DNA of 31,037 nucleotides from Hymenopellis radicata (taxonomy: Eukaryota; Basidiomycota; Agaricomycetes; Agaricales; Physalacriaceae). Both the position numbers and the translations under genes were made by a program. This document shows, piece after piece, positions 29,836-31,037 of this stretch; the first letter of the stretch is position 1; each line of letters opens with the position of its first letter. Location: assembly GCA_015501595.1 (NCBI GenBank), contig JADNRX010000589.1:1-31037 (forward strand), written 5' to 3'. A model generated the notes under the pieces. That model saw nothing but the letters and a program-made list of their open reading frames with translations. It did not search any database and was not told the origin of the DNA.

Positions 29836-31037
29836 TGATTCATTATTACTGGTGCATCTATTTTTACAATTATTAATTCTACTAAGTAAAACAGACTTTG
29901 TAAAAAGATTTACCTATTCTATTATCATATTCTTTAGTTCAAATAAATTATTATTCTCTTCTTAGATAAGTATAATAAGCACTATAAATATATTTACCTT
30001 TTCTACTGTTATGTTGTTTAGCTTATATGAGTCATTATTCTTCTACTGCATTTGTATAAGTTAGCCAATGCTGATAAGCAGCTAAATATAGTTTTCAGCA
30101 GAATTTTTATGAGTGCTGAATTTGAAATCTGTAAAATATATTTAAGATTTAGCTTTTGTTAATATCACAGAGCTTGTACATTATGCATATTTTAATCTTC
30201 TTCAATATCCAGTAATATAATATTATTAATTATATTGTTAATATTATTCAAGAATGATATTGATCTATGTAAAGTTATTATAAATAAAGTTCTACTTCAA
30301 CTTCCTAAAATCAAACTATTTGTTATAACTTAAATCAATATAGCTGAACAAATGGAATAATTATATTTGTATTTCACAGTTTTTAAATAATAAAGAATCA
30401 GTCAATATTTCTAAGTATAATTGATTAATAATAATTTAAGCAATTTTATTTATGATGATTCAGAATTATTCCTAAGTGAAATATTTATATTTATATTTCT
30501 ATCATGGCGATACTATTACTCATTAGATTTTTATGATCTTTTTCTGCAAAGTCTTCAATATATATTTTTTAATTATAGCCTTTTCTTCTTCTAAACCTCT
30601 TCAGTTATCAATCAATTTATTTTTTTACTAAAATTTTATTGTCAAAGTCTAACTTTTTAAAAAAATATTAAAATTACCTTTTAAAAATTTAAAAAAATTA
30701 TTATTACATTTTTTTCAATCGGCACTAAAAGTGTAAAAATAATAATATTTTTATCTATTTCATAATTTGCATTTTTAAGATATATCAAATTAGCAATGAT
30801 ACAAATCAACAAATTATATGCTAACTTATCTAAATAAATAAAAGGTTAAAAAATGCTTTAATATGTGATATATCTTGATTAAATCAAATTATAATATCTT
30901 TAATACATAAATTTTATAAGTAGTTAAATTCTTCTATCTGTGCATTGTAAAGTCTTAGCAACGAAAAAATAAAATAATAATATTTCTAAAATGTATCTAT
31001 AGTATGTAACATTAAAAAAATTGATGCATTGCAAAGT
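29836..31037. other. Strongly A+T-rich terminal stretch
   Basis: Very high A+T, no ORF of note and no surviving repeat termini. It looks like old repeat DNA decayed by C-to-T mutation, but no source element can be identified. Confidence 0.6.

Noticed and set aside
1..31037. tRNA or rRNA genes
   Set aside because: I saw no A-box/B-box pair with a cloverleaf and no rRNA-like sequence by reading; a tRNA scan would settle this.

Overview
The window looks like fungal chromosomal DNA, probably from a mushroom-forming basidiomycete. The evidence is a five-exon V-ATPase proteolipid gene with 44-54 bp introns, a Helitron Rep protein of the fungal type, and Copia, LINE and many short DNA transposons. 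Almost everything except that gene is mobile DNA, nested several layers deep. G+C-rich insertions sit beside strongly A+T-rich stretches (about 16.6-18.3, 20.4-22.7 and 29.8-31.0 kb) in which recognisable repeat copies have decayed mainly by C-to-T and G-to-A change, as expected from RIP-like or methylation-linked mutation.

Layout. 26-1247: a non-autonomous hAT-like element (A) abutting a broken Helitron Rep gene (1248-3945). 3946-9024: a roughly 5.1 kb inverted repeat with arms of about 1.15 kb. It carries younger insertions in one arm or the other: a 233 bp TA-flanked MITE, a 1425 bp hAT-like element (B, itself hit by a 253 bp MITE), a second 253 bp MITE, and a 495 bp hAT-like element (M). 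For several of these the opposite arm preserves the empty site, so target duplications can be read directly. 9101-9774: an open, spliceable gene for V-ATPase subunit c. 11198-12161: hAT-like element C. 12162-16616: a region bounded by diverged inverted ends with shared GATTAA subterminal repeats (I). It contains broken, partly inverted exons of V-ATPase subunit c'', a LINE reverse transcriptase remnant, and an ORF interrupted by a 365 bp hAT MITE (L). 18359-19718: element D, inserted in an older decayed relative of B (F). 20.9-22.5 kb: decayed copies. 23017-27869: Copia remnant with 124 bp LTR-like ends and a frameshifted gag, split by a 3135 bp element (H) with about 300 bp inverted ends and a captured Myb-like fragment. 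28754-29827: element E. The rest is A+T-rich with no gene.

No operon-like or cooperating gene system is visible. The most interesting signals are structural. (1) The palindrome acts as its own empty-site control for nested insertions. (2) Non-autonomous elements with different ends share an internal core containing conserved hairpins and a CAATTG-centred palindrome. (3) Pieces of host genes (V-ATPase c'', Myb) lie inside probable transposons. I see no complete transposase anywhere in the window, so all the elements appear to depend on enzymes encoded elsewhere.
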